A stretch of DNA of 47,291 bases from Clostridia bacterium. Lineage in GTDB: Bacteria > Bacillota > Clostridia > Christensenellales > Borkfalkiaceae. The notes beneath the pieces were generated by a model that was not told the DNA's origin, ran no database searches, and worked only from the letters and a program-made list of their open reading frames with translations. Made by a program: the position numbers and the translations under genes. Location of the stretch: assembly GCA_017886575.1 (NCBI GenBank), contig JAGHJP010000035.1, positions 1 to 47,291 on the forward strand, read 5' to 3'. Numbering within the stretch: position 1 is the stretch's first letter; each line of letters begins with the position of its first letter. This document shows, one piece after another, positions 1 to 7,038 of the stretch.

Positions 1-9
1 ATATACCAT

Positions 10-125
<116 letters not shown>

Positions 126-131
126 TTTTAT

Positions 132-208
132 TGCCTCTTAGCTCAGTTGGTTAGAGCGCCTGACTGTTAATCAGGATGTCGAAGGTTCAAGTCCTTTAGA
201 GGCAGCCA
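132..208 (+). tRNA. tRNA-Asn (anticodon GTT)
   Basis: The cloverleaf is complete. The acceptor stem TGCCTCT (132-138) pairs with AGAGGCA (198-204), the D arm is GCTC...GAGC, and the anticodon stem CCTGA/TCAGG encloses CTGTTAA with anticodon GTT at 166-168. The T arm contains GGTTCAAGTCC, and CCA is encoded at 206-208. The 3' half from the anticodon loop onward is repeated at 18314, so this gene is the integration target. The copy here is intact, so the element supplied a functional 3' half. Confidence 0.97.
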
Positions 209-254
209 AAAAGCCTTGATTTTTACCGAAATCAAGGCTTTTTTCGTGCTTTTT
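164..254 (+). repeat. attL: 91-bp direct repeat copy at the left end
   Basis: Positions 164-254 match 18314-18404 with one mismatch (A at 225, G at 18375). The identity starts in the tRNA anticodon loop and runs through the terminator. The junction differs at 163/18313 and 255/18405, which fixes the repeat limits. Crossover probably occurred in the anticodon-loop part, as is usual for tyrosine integrases that use tRNA genes. Confidence 0.93.
209..247 (+). terminator. Rho-independent terminator of the rRNA/tRNA operon
   Basis: An AAAGCCTTGAT...ATCAAGGCTTT hairpin is followed by a run of T residues. It sits directly after the tRNA CCA end and lies inside the duplicated attachment repeat. An almost identical copy is at 18358-18397. 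Confidence 0.9.
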
Positions 255-293
255 GGGCGTTTTTTTGCCTCTTTCGGGAATTTTTTGCGAAAG

Positions 294-1598
294 TCATCCG
301 TGCAAAACAAGTGTATCAACAAGTGTACGGAGTTTTTTTATGTAATCGAAAATCGGCGAAGTCCCCGTTCCGAGAATGTCGGTATAAATATCTAACGTCA
401 TTTTCAGAGAGGAGTGCCCGAGCATGTTCTGCGTTACTTTGTCCGGGATCTTCACCGCATAACAGAGCGAGGCGAAGGTGTGCCGTGTTGAGTGCAGGGT
501 AACATTTTCAAGCCCGAGTGCCTGGATCGCGTCGCGGATATGGTCCGTCAGCCCGCCGCGCGTGTACGTTCCAAGCCATTCGAGCGAAAAATTCTCAAAA
601 AGTGCGGGAACAAAATAAATTTCCCGCAGGCTTTTTTCCGTTTTCGGCGTCGTCCGTTCTCCATATCGGTTGTCGGAGTTCCGGACAACGATTTTGTGCC
701 GGGAAAAATCGATGTCCTCTTTCCGTAATGCCAGAAATTCCCCCAGGCGCAAACCCGTGCAGCATAAAAAGAAGAACGCGCCCGCATATTCCGGCGAGAG
801 CGCCGCAAGAAGGTCATTTTGCTCTTGCAGCGTGAACGGTCGCCGCGTCTTGTTTTTATGCGTCGGCTTGTCGATGATGTCAAAGACGTTGCGCGGCAGT
901 TCGCCGAAGGCGACTAATTTTGCAAATGCGCCGTGGCAGATGTCAAAGATTTTCTTGCGTGCATTGCTTCGCTTTTGACTGTAAATAAAATCTTCGGCGA
1001 TCATCGGCGTGATCTCGCAAATGCGCAGGTCGCCCAGCGCGGGAAGAATGTTTTTGTCCAAAAAACGCCTCGTGTTTTCGGCAGTGGTCGGCTTTCGCCG
1101 CGGCAGATAGTTTCCGTCATCGTCCTTTTTCGCCGATTTGTATTTTTCAAACCAAAAATCCATCCATTCCCGGAGCGGCTTTTTGCTCCATTCGGTCAAG
1201 GACCTTTTCGCCAATAAAGGCGAAAAGGTCCTTTTTTCGTTTATGCGTTCGACGAGGCGCTTTTCACATTCCGCTCTCGTTTTTGCCGTAACGGAGTGTT
1301 GCTTTCCGTTTATGTCATAGTACTTTCCCTCCCACCATTTCAGAAGATTGCCGTTTGCGCCCAATCTCGATCGGCGCAATAAACAGCCGCTTCCATACTT
1401 TCGTTGCATATCATCATCTCCTTCGTCGGGAGATCGTCCGCTTGGTTCTGCGCCCGGGAAATACAACACATTTTCGATCTGCGTCAATTTTTTCCGTAAC
1501 GCTTCGCGTTCTGCTCTGGCACGTTCCTGGCGACCGACAATGCCCGCCAAAAGTTGCATGATTGTCTGCAAATCCCTGTAATCCTGATCTTCGATCAT
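294..1598 (-). CDS. int: Tyrosine recombinase/integrase of the element
   Basis: This 434-aa protein has the architecture of ICE and phage integrases. A coiled N-terminal stretch (about 20-45) and an AP2-like arm-binding region (about 65-125) precede a core-binding SAM-like domain (about 140-245) and a C-terminal catalytic domain. The catalytic residues are visible: R284 in TGLRLGE, H369-x-x-R372 in HSTRH, H395 in LGHSS and Y405 in DIYTD. It should catalyse integration at and excision from the tRNA-Asn att site that lies about 40 bp downstream of its stop. The ATG at 1598 has AGGAG nearby upstream. The acidic, coiled N-terminal extension before the usual start of the family (a second Met in DDDMQRKYG) is unusual, so a start about 63 residues further in is possible. 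Transcription is leftward, from the side of the repressor. Confidence 0.96.
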   Translation of the reverse strand: MIEDQDYRDLQTIMQLLAGIVGRQERARAEREALRKKLTQIENVLYFPGAEPSGRSPDEGDDDMQRKYGSGCLLRRSRLGANGNLLKWWEGKYYDINGKQHSVTAKTRAECEKRLVERINEKRTFSPLLAKRSLTEWSKKPLREWMDFWFEKYKSAKKDDDGNYLPRRKPTTAENTRRFLDKNILPALGDLRICEITPMIAEDFIYSQKRSNARKKIFDICHGAFAKLVAFGELPRNVFDIIDKPTHKNKTRRPFTLQEQNDLLAALSPEYAGAFFFLCCTGLRLGEFLALRKEDIDFSRHKIVVRNSDNRYGERTTPKTEKSLREIYFVPALFENFSLEWLGTYTRGGLTDHIRDAIQALGLENVTLHSTRHTFASLCYAVKIPDKVTQNMLGHSSLKMTLDIYTDILGTGTSPIFDYIKKLRTLVDTLVLHG

Positions 1599-1646
1599 GT
1601 AAAATCTCCTCTGCGGAAGTCCCGCAGAGAAGATTGTATCACCGTA

Positions 1647-2036
1647 TCATGCTTTTCGGGTCGCAATACTGCCGTCGGATCGTTGCGTTTCCCGGTCGCC
1701 CGCAAAGGAGTGCATCGTATCGATTGCAATTTTCTGCAAGTTCGGCGTCATGCGGCGGAACGTGTCGACGAGTTCCCGCTCTTCCGTTGTGAGTTCGAGG
1801 GCGGGAGAGGGGGAAATGGCGATCGTCCCCAGGTCGTCAGCACGCCCGAGGAGATAGTCCACGGAGCAATTAAAAAAATCTGCGATTTTGGATAATGTAT
1901 CTAAATTTGGTTCGGCAATAGAGTTTGCGTATTTTCCAATAGTTTGTCTTTTTACCATAAGGACTTCTGCAAGTTGCTGTTGTGTGCAAGAAAATTCTTT
2001 CATTAAAATAGTCAATCTTGAAGGGAAGCTACTCAT
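1647..2036 (-). CDS. XRE-family transcriptional repressor
   Basis: The 129-aa protein has an N-terminal HTH_XRE domain (about 5-62: QQQLAEVL...RQTIGKYANSIAEPNLDTLSKIADFF), the SVDYLLGR ending common to Firmicutes phage-type repressors, and a short C-terminal helical part (TTEERELVDTFRRMTP). It probably keeps the element quiescent. It is read in the same direction as the integrase, 48 bp upstream of it. The region just upstream of its start holds three GCAC-type palindromes that overlap a strong rightward promoter, the classic lysogeny-switch layout. Autoregulation and repression of the rightward promoter are inferred from that layout. Confidence 0.9.
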   Translation of the reverse strand: MSSFPSRLTILMKEFSCTQQQLAEVLMVKRQTIGKYANSIAEPNLDTLSKIADFFNCSVDYLLGRADDLGTIAISPSPALELTTEERELVDTFRRMTPNLQKIAIDTMHSFAGDRETQRSDGSIATRKA

Positions 2037-2070
2037 TTTTTTCTCCTAAAAATTTACATAAAAATATTTT

Positions 2071-2145
2071 GCACTTTTTTGGTGCCAAAGTATTGACAAG
2101 CACTGAAAAAGTGCGTATAATAATAAAAAAGCACTGAAAAAGTGC
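2071..2145 (+). promoter_or_regulatory. Rightward promoter with three palindromic operators (repressor switch)
   Basis: TTGACA (2093-2098), a 17-bp spacer and TATAAT (2116-2121) form a consensus promoter pointing right. The spacer is itself an operator, GCACTGAAAAAGTGC (2100-2114). An identical copy lies at 2131-2145, and a degenerate one (GCACTTTTTTGGTGC) at 2071-2085. Binding of the adjacent XRE protein would occlude RNA polymerase. The transcript initially runs antisense to the two minus-strand genes at 2192-2948. Confidence 0.85.
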
Positions 2146-2149
2146 GTTC

Positions 2150-2171
2150 AAAAAACCTCCCAGTAGGGAGG
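2150..2171 (-). terminator. Terminator for the minus-strand pair 2192-2948
   Basis: CCTCCC (2156-2161), AGTA and GGGAGG (2166-2171) form a hairpin. On the minus strand it is followed by TTTTTTG, which ends transcripts arriving from 2192. Confidence 0.75.
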
Positions 2172-2191
2172 TCGAAATTAGAAACATATTT

Positions 2192-2512
2192 TTAAGAGCT
2201 TTTATCATTTTTCATGTCATCTAAGAGTTTTAGAATAGATTGTAATTCTTCTTCTGAAAAATAGTAACCGTAAGTTTTTTTATTTTTATCAACTACAATT
2301 ACATTTGGTTGACAATTGATTGAAGGAAGGTTGTCGGTTGAAGTAGTATTCTTTTTTGAAGAATGTATTACAGCGGCTATGATAACTATGCAAATTATTA
2401 CGAACAAAATAATTAGTAAAAAAGTAGGCAAATAGTTGTTATCGTCCGAGGATGACGGCGGAGGGGTAATTGCACCAATAAGAAGATCTGTTAAGGAATA
2501 AGGAAAATACAT
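2192..2512 (-). CDS. Small single-pass membrane protein, function unknown
   Basis: The 106-aa protein has a short extracytoplasmic N-terminus with PPPSSSDD, one long hydrophobic segment (about 28-50, LLIILFVIICIVIIAAVI) and a cytoplasmic tail ending in a charged helix (SEEELQSILKLLDDMK). The start at 2512 (MYFPYSL) is preferred because GGGAG precedes it at good spacing; a TTG further up at 2539 would overlap the upstream gene. It forms a two-gene minus-strand unit with the gene at 2532 and has its own terminator. The pair sits between repressor and early region in opposite orientation, like cargo (moron) genes. No family recognised. Confidence 0.75.
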   Translation of the reverse strand: MYFPYSLTDLLIGAITPPPSSSDDNNYLPTFLLIILFVIICIVIIAAVIHSSKKNTTSTDNLPSINCQPNVIVVDKNKKTYGYYFSEEELQSILKLLDDMKNDKSS

Positions 2513-2531
2513 TTTCGTTTTCTCCCAAATA

Positions 2532-2948
2532 TTAAGCAAAGTAAGAAACGGAGCCGCCAGAAACAGAGGTTCTCGTATATCTGATCGATAAGGCAGTTAG
2601 AACACCTATTTCGTTCAAAGAAATACTGACCGTGTAAACAGTATCTTCTGTTACATTTCCAACACTTTTTGCTATGGTTGAAAGCAACTTCATATCAGTA
2701 TCATAAAAATTGGCGGTAATTTGTAAATTTTCGATATCGACATGGGGCGTAATTTCAAAATTATAGCTAAAAGAGATGTCGTTTTTTATTTCGACAGTTA
2801 TATCCGAATCTTTGGCGTCGCGACTAAGCAGTTGAGGAGTAGAGTGGTCGCTACCGGTAATTGAGGGAAGAACCCATAGAAAAATAAATACTATTGCAAT
2901 AAGGATAACAACGGCAGCAATCCAGCCATGATGTTTCTTTTCTTCCAT
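2532..2948 (-). CDS. Membrane-anchored small extracytoplasmic protein (FxLYD-like fold suspected)
   Basis: The 138-aa protein has a positively charged N-terminus (EEKKHHG), one membrane segment (about 9-28, WIAAVVILIAIVFIFLWVL) and an outside domain of about 100 residues made of alternating beta strands (VEIKNDISFSYNFEI... IENLQITANFYDTD... EDTVYTVSISL). That pattern resembles FxLYD-type domains, but the assignment is only a resemblance. The start at 2948 (MEEKK) has AAGGAAGG upstream; a GTG three codons earlier is possible. It is first gene of the minus-strand pair, with a promoter at 3083-3111. Confidence 0.75.
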   Translation of the reverse strand: MEEKKHHGWIAAVVILIAIVFIFLWVLPSITGSDHSTPQLLSRDAKDSDITVEIKNDISFSYNFEITPHVDIENLQITANFYDTDMKLLSTIAKSVGNVTEDTVYTVSISLNEIGVLTALSIRYTRTSVSGGSVSYFA

Positions 2949-3082
2949 ATTTTTCACCTTCCTTTACAAAAGTTAAAAACGCTAAATCAGACCTAGGGCC
3001 TCTCCTTTTCGGAAGGGTGCGGTGGGTTTTGAGATAGCCATTCCCCTTGTCTTGTTTTTTAGTAAATTTATTCGTCAAGTAA

Positions 3083-3111
3083 ATTTTATCACAAAATCAA
3101 GGCAAGGGCAA
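3083..3111 (-). promoter_or_regulatory. Promoter for the 2948-2192 pair
   Basis: On the minus strand TTGCCC (3111-3106), a 17-bp spacer and TAAAAT (3088-3083) lie about 135 bp upstream of the first start. It drives the two cargo-like membrane genes independently of the repressor-controlled promoter. Confidence 0.55.
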
Positions 3112-3176
3112 CCCGAATGGCGGATATATTAAGAAATTTACACAAATTTTTACAAAAACAAGGAGAAAAAAGACCT

Positions 3177-3371
3177 ATGGCAAAGTTCATTGAAGTTACG
3201 AGTAAAGAGTGGGGTGACAAACGGCTGATCAACACGGGATACATCATCAGTTTAGTAGAGGACGAAGACAATACCGCTTTTCTCGTAACATATCGTGATA
3301 GGAAAGGCTCAAAAGGTTTTCAAGTCGCGGAGAGTTTTGACGAACTGCGGCAAAAACTGTTGGGGGAGTAA
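3177..3371 (+). CDS. Small protein of unknown function, first gene of the rightward series
   Basis: The 64-aa protein begins MAKFIEVTSKEWGDKRLIN. The ATG at 3177 is chosen over an upstream ATG at 3117 because AAGGAG (3160-3165) precedes it. The predicted structure is mainly beta (YIISLVEDEDNTAFLVTYRDRKGSKGFQVAESFDEL). That pattern resembles small phage proteins annotated as flagellar/FlbD-like or YopB-like, but no family can be assigned. It is spaced 3 nt from the next gene, so the two are likely translated together. Confidence 0.75.
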   Translation: MAKFIEVTSKEWGDKRLINTGYIISLVEDEDNTAFLVTYRDRKGSKGFQVAESFDELRQKLLGE

Positions 3372-3374
3372 GCC

Positions 3375-3632
3375 GTGGTTTCATACGAGAAGGGTTTTGT
3401 TTTCCACACGTTGAAAAAGCGGGGCGAATTGCCGGACTTCGGCGAGCAGGAGCTGGACGAACTGAAAGCGCGGCTGGAAGCGTTTTGCGAAAAACTTTCC
3501 ACGCCGCCGACATATAACCGTTTCCGGCTTTGCAATTTTTGTTTCGGCGCGTATGCCGGTGAAGTTTTGAAGGTCATCGATACGGTTGACACGCTGAAAA
3601 AGACAATAAAACAAGGAGAAAAAACGCAATGA
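3375..3632 (+). CDS. Hypothetical small protein (GTG start)
   Basis: The 85-aa protein starts with GTG at 3375, only 3 nt after the previous stop, with GGGGGAG in the preceding codons as ribosome-binding site. The sequence is charged and mostly helical in the middle (EQELDELKARLEAFCEKL). It then has NRFRLCNFCFGAYAGEVLKVIDTVDTLKKTI, with two cysteines in CNFC that could bind metal but have no partner pair. Its stop overlaps the next start (ATGA). No family recognised. Confidence 0.7.
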   Translation: MVSYEKGFVFHTLKKRGELPDFGEQELDELKARLEAFCEKLSTPPTYNRFRLCNFCFGAYAGEVLKVIDTVDTLKKTIKQGEKTQ

Positions 3633-3868
3633 GTGAAATGCAGGAGATCGAGAAGAGCCTGAAAACGGCGGTGGCGAAGAAGGCGGTGCACGCGGAGGTC
3701 GATATGATCCTGACGAAAGCCCGGGACCTGGCAGCACAACTTGGGGGGACGGAAATGTTCCTGGCGCAAATGTCGCGGGAGGGGATATATTTGCCGCAAA
3801 TGCGGGAGATCATCTCGGCGCAGCGCGCCACGCTGGACGGGGTGATCAAGAGTTTAATGACGATCTGA
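3629..3868 (+). CDS. Hypothetical small helical protein
   Basis: The 79-aa protein is predicted to be almost entirely helical (MQEIEKSLKTAVAKKAVHAEVDMILTKARDLAAQLGG). It has no membrane segment and no cysteine. Its start overlaps the upstream stop in an ATGA junction, and AAGGAG lies 12 nt upstream inside the previous gene. It belongs to the tightly packed early series 3177-4210. Function unknown. Confidence 0.7.
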   Translation: MSEMQEIEKSLKTAVAKKAVHAEVDMILTKARDLAAQLGGTEMFLAQMSREGIYLPQMREIISAQRATLDGVIKSLMTI

Positions 3869-3949
3869 AAAAGAGGATGAGGGGAGCGGAAAATCGCCGC
3901 TTTCCAAGTCCTTTTTTTGATAAAAAAACACGTTGGAGGAAAAACACGA

Positions 3950-4210
3950 ATGCAAAAATTTGAAGCGAGCGTAATTTTTGAGGCGAATATCGATGCGTGC
4001 GGAAGTTGTTATCTGGTGATATACGGACGGCACGTGAACGGTTATTTTTGCGCGATCCCGAACTGGCATATATCGTGCGAAATGGCGGAACCGTCGGACA
4101 CTTTTTATAATTTCGAGCGTCTGATCGGCGCGGGGATCGGAGAGAGCGCGGCGCGGGAACTTGCGAAAGCGATCAAGGAGATCGCGAAAGAGGAAGAAAG
4201 CGGACGGTGA
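3950..4210 (+). CDS. Hypothetical small protein preceding the methyltransferase
   Basis: The 86-aa protein has a good GGAGGA ribosome-binding site (about 3935) before the ATG at 3950. The N-terminal half is beta-rich (ASVIFEANIDACGSCYLVIYGRHVNGYFCAIPNWHISCEM), and the C-terminal half is a charged helix (ARELAKAIKEIAKEEESG). The motif I that the following methyltransferase lacks at its N-terminus is absent here, which rules out a split N-terminal domain. Function unknown. Confidence 0.7.
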   Translation: MQKFEASVIFEANIDACGSCYLVIYGRHVNGYFCAIPNWHISCEMAEPSDTFYNFERLIGAGIGESAARELAKAIKEIAKEEESGR

Positions 4211-4235
4211 CGGTGCGGATGCCGGCGCGAGAGAA

Positions 4236-5684
4236 ATGAAACACTATGGAGATATACGGGAACTGCACGGCGGGAGTGTGCCGAGCGCGGACGTGGTGAT
4301 CGGGGGAAGCCCTTGTCAGGATCTGTCTATCGCGGGCAAGCGCGCGGGACTGCAAGGGGAGCGGAGCAGCCTGTTCCTGGAACAGATACGGCTTGTGCGG
4401 GAGATGAGAAATGCGACAGTTGAAAGGGCAGATGAAATTAGACCTCGATTTATGGTTTGGGAGAATGTCCCCGGAGCCTTTTCAAGCCACGGCGGGGAAG
4501 ACTTCCGAAAAGTGCTCGAAGAGATCGTCCGGATCGCAGACGTCGGAGCCGTTATACCTCGACCTTCGGGCGGGAAGTGGACTTCTTCGGGAGCGATCGT
4601 GGGAGAGGGGTTCTCCGTCGCTTGGCGTGTATTGGACGCGCAGTTTTGGGGCGTGCCCCAGCGTCGCCGTCGAATCGCGCTTGTCGCAGATTTTGGAGGC
4701 GGAAGCGCCCCGGAAATACTATTTGAGCGCAAAGGCGTGCAGAGGGGTATTGCGGAGAGCGCGGGAGCGAGGGAAGGAACTTCCGCCGTTGCTGAAAGCG
4801 GTATTGGAACGGCAGGCGGGTTTAACTATCTGCAAGGAAGCGGAGCGCGTGGGATCGGTTACGAAGAAGAACGCAGCGAAACGCTGCGTGCGGGAAGTAC
4901 CGGCGCGGCGGTATGTTATACGATCGACCGAGCGGCATACAATCAAGGGAAAAATGCGAAGTATATGCCGCGGATCGGCGATGACGGGATCGGAGAAACG
5001 CTTGTGAGCCGAGGTCCGGGCGCGGTGTGTTATGACGTGAGCCACGCGGACAGTGTGATCCGTGAGAGCACGGACATATCCCCGACATTGCAAAGTCGAA
5101 TGGGAACGGGCGGAAATCAGGTGCCGCTGTGTTATTCGATCGGGAACGGACAAGCAGATCAGACGGGATTGCACGAAATTGCGGGTGCCCTGAACTGCAT
5201 GCACGACCAACAGGCGGTGATTTACGGAGTGCCTTTGAACTTTCGGGCGGAGGACATGCGTCCGGCGAAAGAGCTGGCGGCGACGTTGTGCAACGGTACA
5301 TCGCCGGGGACGCACAACGGTGTGATAGAGAACTATCGGGTGCGGCGGTATACGCCGACGGAGTGCGAGCGGCTGCAAGGTTTTCCGGACGGCTGGACGG
5401 ACATCGGGGAATGGACGGACGGGAAAGGACGGAAGCGGCAGACGACGGACGGGGCGCGGTACAAGGCATTGGGGAACAGTATCGCGTTGCCGCCGTGGCG
5501 TTGGGTGCTGGGCAGGATAAGCGAACGGTACGGGCGGCGCGCGACCATGGCGAGCTTGTTTGACGGGATCGGCGGGTTCCCGCTGATTTGGGAAGAGCTG
5601 AACGGAAAAGGTTCGTGCCTGTGGGCAAGCGAAACAGAGGAATTTCCGATCGCGGTGACGAAACGGCGGTTCGGAGAAGAATAA
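4236..5684 (+). CDS. DNA (cytosine-5-)-methyltransferase with circularly permuted motif order
   Basis: From the ATG at 4236 the protein has 482 residues. It begins where a normal family member would already be in motif IV: GGSPCQDLS with catalytic C27, then ENVPGAF (motif VI, E76), PQRRRR (motif VIII, about 141-146), a long variable target-recognition region with SPTLQSRMGTGGNQVP-type repeats (about 150-368), RRYTPTECERLQGFP (motif IX, about 370-384) and ALGNSIALP (motif X, about 411-419). The SAM-binding motif I, SLFDGIGGFPL, comes last (about 440-450), and the protein ends VTKRRFGEE. The usual order places that end directly before MKHYGD. The reading frame is open further up to 4161, overlapping the previous gene, so the start is not certain. 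It would methylate DNA, probably to protect the element. No restriction partner is visible. Confidence 0.9.
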   Translation: MKHYGDIRELHGGSVPSADVVIGGSPCQDLSIAGKRAGLQGERSSLFLEQIRLVREMRNATVERADEIRPRFMVWENVPGAFSSHGGEDFRKVLEEIVRIADVGAVIPRPSGGKWTSSGAIVGEGFSVAWRVLDAQFWGVPQRRRRIALVADFGGGSAPEILFERKGVQRGIAESAGAREGTSAVAESGIGTAGGFNYLQGSGARGIGYEEERSETLRAGSTGAAVCYTIDRAAYNQGKNAKYMPRIGDDGIGETLVSRGPGAVCYDVSHADSVIRESTDISPTLQSRMGTGGNQVPLCYSIGNGQADQTGLHEIAGALNCMHDQQAVIYGVPLNFRAEDMRPAKELAATLCNGTSPGTHNGVIENYRVRRYTPTECERLQGFPDGWTDIGEWTDGKGRKRQTTDGARYKALGNSIALPPWRWVLGRISERYGRRATMASLFDGIGGFPLIWEELNGKGSCLWASETEEFPIAVTKRRFGEE

Positions 5685-5706
5685 AAACAGAAAAGGAGAT
5701 AAGAAC

Positions 5707-6030
5707 ATGGCGACAAAGACGGGAACGGCGGGAACGGCAAAAACGAAGCAGCCGAACAAAGTAAGCGAAGCGGTGAAGAAGGCGCGTGAGAACGTGGCGG
5801 CGACGAAAGCGGCGTTGAACGGCGCATACAACAAAGGTTTCGCGGACGGATACATGGCGGCGCAGGAACTGCCGAAAAAGACGGGTGTAAAGACGGCGGC
5901 GACGGCGGGATATAGTGCGGGGCAAAAGGAATACGCGCGGCGGCAGAAGGCGAACGAACGGATTCGCCGCGGCGGGGCGAAAGTTTCGTCGGGATCCGCG
6001 CCGAAGGGCACGGGCAAGAAGAAGAGATAA
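5707..6030 (+). CDS. Small very basic Ala/Lys-rich protein
   Basis: The 107-aa protein is preceded by AAAAGGAG at good spacing. It is rich in Ala, Lys, Gly and Thr. It contains a short related pair, GFADGYMAA and GYSAGQKEY (about 43-51 and 68-76), and ends in a disordered tail GKKKR. Such composition fits a nucleic-acid-binding or virion-associated protein, but there is no recognised domain. It starts 22 bp after the methyltransferase stop and is probably co-transcribed. Confidence 0.7.
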   Translation: MATKTGTAGTAKTKQPNKVSEAVKKARENVAATKAALNGAYNKGFADGYMAAQELPKKTGVKTAATAGYSAGQKEYARRQKANERIRRGGAKVSSGSAPKGTGKKKR

Positions 6031-6033
6031 CCC

Positions 6034-6255
6034 ATGGGAAAGAGATATAAATATCGCGGGAAAATATACTGCGACGATGATCTGAGTGAAGAGATAGACA
6101 ACTACGGCGGGGATTTGGTAGATCTGTTTTATGACATGGAGGACAACGGAGACGCTAAAACGGTTTCACGGTATTATTCCCCGCAGACCAACGAAGTGTA
6201 TGAATCCCCGGAGGAATTCGTCGAATGCGAGTTGACGGCGGAACCGGAGAAGTGA
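6034..6255 (+). CDS. Hypothetical small acidic protein
   Basis: The 73-aa protein starts 4 nt after the previous stop. The N-terminus is basic (MGKRYKYRGKIY) and the rest is strongly acidic (CDDDLSEEIDNYGGDLVDLFYDMEDNGD; SPEEFVECELTAEPE). It contains no membrane segment. The pattern resembles short proteins in Firmicutes mobile elements, without an assigned function. Confidence 0.65.
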   Translation: MGKRYKYRGKIYCDDDLSEEIDNYGGDLVDLFYDMEDNGDAKTVSRYYSPQTNEVYESPEEFVECELTAEPEK

Positions 6256-6259
6256 AGAG

Positions 6260-6454
6260 ATGAAGAAGATCGACGTGAGCCTGTGGGAGCTGACGAAAGA
6301 GGACGTGGAGCGGCTGGCGGCAGCGGGGAAGAATATCACCGTGCTGGAATACGTTCCGGTGTTTCAACACTACCGCCTGGTTCGTACGGAGATCCTTGTG
6401 CGGAATTATATCCCGGAGTACATATACCTTGCCTTTGAAGAACCGAAGGCATAG
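6260..6454 (+). CDS. Hypothetical small protein, last gene before the toxin-antitoxin pair
   Basis: The 64-aa protein has a GAAGAG ribosome-binding site directly before the ATG at 6260. The sequence is mixed helix and strand (LWELTKEDVERLAAAGKNITVLEYVPVFQHYRLVRTEI). It ends in a TAG stop that abuts the terminator shared with the convergent yoeB gene. No family recognised. Confidence 0.65.
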   Translation: MKKIDVSLWELTKEDVERLAAAGKNITVLEYVPVFQHYRLVRTEILVRNYIPEYIYLAFEEPKA

Positions 6455-6487
6455 AAAAAGCCGCTCACCGTGAAAAGGGCGAGCGGC
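6455..6487 (-). terminator. Terminator of yefM-yoeB (convergent junction)
   Basis: GCCGCTC (6460-6466) and GAGCGGC (6481-6487) form a hairpin. On the minus strand it is followed by TTTTT (6459-6455). It lies between the convergent genes at 6454 and 6504. Confidence 0.8.
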
Positions 6488-6503
6488 GGGAACGGCAAGG
6501 GAC

Positions 6504-6764
6504 TTATTCTCCGTAATGCGTCCACATGCGAAGGATCTTGACGGTTTTGGCGGGTTCGTCGACCTGATAGACAAGCCGGTGTTGGATATTGATTCGCCGG
6601 GAGTAGGCGCCGGAGAGGTCGCCGACGAGTTTTTCGTAGGGCGGCGTGAAAGGATCCTTTTCAATGATCTCCATGAGCGAAAAGAGTTTGCTTTTGAGCG
6701 GCGAAGAAAGAATTTTTTGCAGATCCTTTTCCGCCTGTTTGGTGAGAACGATCTGCCAGCTCAT
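6504..6764 (-). CDS. yoeB: YoeB-type toxin (ribosome-dependent mRNA interferase)
   Basis: The 86-aa protein matches the Txe/YoeB family over its length: SWQIVLTKQAEKDLQKI at the N-terminus, PPYEKLVGDLSGAYSRRINIQHRLVYQVD in the middle and the terminal TH(Y) motif in WTHYGE. YoeB toxins bind the ribosomal A site and cut mRNA. The catalytic residues of E. coli YoeB (E46, R65, H83, Y84) correspond to E44, R59 or R63, H83 and Y84 here. The ATG at 6764 overlaps the antitoxin stop (ATGA), so translation is coupled; the longer reading frame to 6782 is disfavoured. The pair probably stabilises the element. Confidence 0.95.
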   Translation of the reverse strand: MSWQIVLTKQAEKDLQKILSSPLKSKLFSLMEIIEKDPFTPPYEKLVGDLSGAYSRRINIQHRLVYQVDEPAKTVKILRMWTHYGE

Positions 6765-7015
6765 TTCAATTCCTCGCGCCAATCAAAGGGGCGGCATTCC
6801 CCGACGGGCGTTTTCATTCCCTCGACGATAGAATCCGCCATGCCGGGGACGGAGCAGAGATAGCAGGTTTCTTCGAGACTGCGCAGATATTCCTCGCTGA
6901 CGATGGCGGCGTTGCCGTGTTTCGTGGTGACGATGATTTTCTCATCGTTCGCCGCGGCGGCGTCGAGATAGCTGAACAAATTCTTCCGCAGCGTGGTGGC
7001 GTTGGTGATAGACAT
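6761..7015 (-). CDS. yefM: YefM/Phd-type antitoxin
   Basis: The 84-aa protein has the Phd/YefM N-terminal DNA-binding fold: SITNATTLRKNLFSYLDAAAANDEKIIVTTKHGNAAIVSEEYLRSLEET. A C-terminal toxin-binding tail ends DWREELK. It should neutralise YoeB and, with it, repress its own promoter. AGGAGG lies 7 nt before the ATG at 7015. The promoter at 7045-7073 carries an inverted TGTAC repeat of the type known for YefM operators. Confidence 0.95.
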   Translation of the reverse strand: MSITNATTLRKNLFSYLDAAAANDEKIIVTTKHGNAAIVSEEYLRSLEETCYLCSVPGMADSIVEGMKTPVGECRPFDWREELK

Positions 7016-7038
7016 AATTTTTCCTCCTGATATATTGT

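Noticed and set aside
4719-6101. 460-residue minus-strand open frame
   Set aside because: It is antisense to the methyltransferase and the basic protein, and is Arg/Pro/Phe-rich without motifs.
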